From an uncultured Veillonella sp. (GTDB lineage: Bacteria; Bacillota; Negativicutes; Veillonellales; Veillonellaceae), in the NCBI GenBank assembly GCA_900552715.1, contig USAV01000047.1:1-14020 (forward strand): a stretch of DNA of 14,020 bases. The letters are read 5' to 3'. The notes beneath the pieces were generated by a model. The model did not search any database. It saw nothing but the letters and a program-made list of their open reading frames with translations, and had not been told where the DNA came from. The translations under genes and the position numbers were made by a program. This document shows positions 12,557 to 14,020 of the stretch, in pieces; the stretch's first letter is position 1, and every line of letters starts with the position of its first letter.

Positions 12557-14020
12557 TTAGGAGGAGCAGCTAGTGCACTCATCCATTTCAAGGGATTGGT
12601 TACGGATGTAGTAGATTGTTTTGATACCTTGTTTGTACGCCTCAATATAAAGGTCTAAAATTTCTTTTGCTTTCATTTGAGGGGTGATGTACAAGTTGAA
12701 AGATTGTGCTTGGTCAATATGACGTTGACGGACGCCACAAGCTTTGATGGACCATTGTTGGTCGATTGTATGCGCCTCTTTGTAGAGCCAGAATGTTTTG
12801 TTGTTCAAATCTGGAGCAGTTTTTGGTGTGAAAGAACCTTTCTTTTCTTCGATGAAGAATTTTTTGAAGATAGGGTCGATACCAGCTGTTGTATTCGCAA
12901 TGTTGGAAGTAGAACCAGTAGGAGCTACGGCCATTAAGTAACCATTACGGATACCGTATTTAGCAACGTCTGCAGCTAATTGTTTCCAACGATCGGATGT
13001 GTAGCCGCGGCGTGTGAAGTATTCACCAGTTTCCCATTCGGAACCTTTGAACGCAGGGTATGCACCTTTTTCTTTCGCCAATTCCATGGACGCTTTGATA
13101 GCATAGTAAGCGATATTTTCGAACAACTTGTCCGCTACTTCGATGTGCTCATCAGATTCCCATTGGATATCGTGATTTACGAGGTAGTGGTGGTAACCAG
13201 ATGTACCAAGACCGATAGCGCGATATTTATCAGATGTCATACGAGACTCTGGTACTGGCGCTTGGTTGATGGAGATAACATTATCTAACATGCGAATTTG
13301 AAGAGCAATGTTTTCTTCTAATTCTTCGTCAGTAATGCGACCAAGGCTGATGGAGTTTAAATTACATGTAACCATGTCGCCTGTATTTGTTTTAGTAGTG
13401 ATAGTACCATCTTCGTTGATGATTTCTTCAGCAAGATTTGTAAAGCCAACGTTTTGTGCGATTTCGTGGCACAAGTTGGATGCGTAAATCATACCCGCAT
13501 GTTTGTTAGGGTTTGCAGCATTTACGGTATCACGGAAGAAGATGAATGGTGTACCAGTTTCAACAGCAGAGCGCATGATTTTTTTCATCATATCTAATGC
13601 TGGCACTTCGATGCCGTGTAAGTTAGGATCTTGTTCACATTCGAGGTAACGTTTTGTGAACTCTTTATTATCATCAGTATCGTAGTAGTCTTCCAAAGCA
13701 TAGCCTTTTACAGCTAAGATTTCATGAGGATCAAATAACGTGAAGTTTTCACGTGCAATCATACGTTCCATGAAGATGTTTGGTACGGAGATAGCAGGGA
13801 AGATATCGTGCGCTTTACGACGATCATCACCATTATTTGTACGAAGCTCTACAAATTCGTAGAAGTCTTTGTGCCAAATATCAAGTGTTACTGTAGCACC
13901 GCCTTTACGTTTACCCAATTGGTCTACCGCAACAGCTGTATCATTGTATAAACGGATCCAAGGAATAACGCCACCAGAGGAGTTTTTGAAACCGCGGATA
14001 TCGGAGTTCAATGCACGAAC
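12557..14020 (-). CDS. nrdA: Class I ribonucleotide reductase, alpha subunit (3' part, runs off the edge)
   Basis: Catalytic subunit of ribonucleotide reductase; the visible 487 residues are its C-terminal two thirds and the frame stays open to the window edge, so the start, any ATP-cone and the first redox cysteine lie outside. Seen here: SNLCHEI with the Asn-Cys-Glu catalytic trio (near visible residues 182-186), TCNLNSISLG with the second active-site cysteine (about 219), APTGSTSNIANTTAGIDP, the adjacent tyrosines in TIYYIRNQ used in radical transfer, and the C-terminal CTSCSS, the swinging thiol pair reduced by thioredoxin or glutaredoxin. Followed by nrdB. The TTG at 14011 is an internal codon, not the start. 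Firm identification; class Ia-like by the CxxC tail and tyrosine-bearing partner. Confidence 0.94.
   Translation of the reverse strand, partial: VRALNSDIRGFKNSSGGVIPWIRLYNDTAVAVDQLGKRKGGATVTLDIWHKDFYEFVELRTNNGDDRRKAHDIFPAISVPNIFMERMIARENFTLFDPHEILAVKGYALEDYYDTDDNKEFTKRYLECEQDPNLHGIEVPALDMMKKIMRSAVETGTPFIFFRDTVNAANPNKHAGMIYASNLCHEIAQNVGFTNLAEEIINEDGTITTKTNTGDMVTCNLNSISLGRITDEELEENIALQIRMLDNVISINQAPVPESRMTSDKYRAIGLGTSGYHHYLVNHDIQWESDEHIEVADKLFENIAYYAIKASMELAKEKGAYPAFKGSEWETGEYFTRRGYTSDRWKQLAADVAKYGIRNGYLMAVAPTGSTSNIANTTAGIDPIFKKFFIEEKKGSFTPKTAPDLNNKTFWLYKEAHTIDQQWSIKACGVRQRHIDQAQSFNLYITPQMKAKEILDLYIEAYKQGIKTIYYIRNQSLEMDECTSCSS

Overview
The window looks like a Negativicutes chromosome, most plausibly Veillonella or a close relative. 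This is inferred from low-to-moderate G+C, strong AGGAGG-type ribosome sites and protein resemblance; no database was searched. It is mainly an aromatic amino acid biosynthesis locus, with a ribonucleotide reductase operon entering at the right edge and small accessory modules between.

Left part (1-2290): aroD (type I dehydroquinate dehydratase) lies alone on the plus strand. It converges on a type II RelE/ParE-RelB/DinJ-like toxin-antitoxin pair whose antitoxin carries two ribbon-helix-helix-like segments. An operator-like palindrome array and a promoter precede that pair. A 15-bp-stem terminator at 2252-2288 closes the aromatic operon that arrives from the right.

Centre (2450-9820, all minus strand, transcribed right to left): leader peptide and attenuator, then aroF, aroB, aroA, aroC, pheA, and an aroE-aroK fusion. 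With aroD this supplies all seven shikimate-pathway steps to chorismate plus the chorismate mutase/prephenate dehydratase branch towards phenylalanine. Upstream of aroF is an unannotated 29-codon leader gene with the run Tyr-Phe-Tyr-Trp-Phe-Phe. It overlaps a 13-bp hairpin, an 8-nt antiterminator pairing and a 16-bp intrinsic terminator. Together these form a complete ribosome-mediated attenuator that could sense all three aromatic amino acids at once.

Between the aro promoter and a GNAT gene (9895-10230) is a compact, nearly symmetric locus. Two convergent promoters drive RNAs with closely similar 5' ends that meet at a bidirectional hairpin. The minus-strand RNA encodes a 25-residue single-membrane-span peptide whose Shine-Dalgarno is locked in a GAAA-capped hairpin. 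This has the hallmarks of a type I toxin-antitoxin locus.

Right part (10259-14020): a GNAT acetyltransferase and a DIP1984-family protein on the plus strand, a strong bidirectional terminator, then nrdB and the 3' part of nrdA (class I ribonucleotide reductase) on the minus strand. No tRNA, rRNA, CRISPR array or insertion sequence was recognised.
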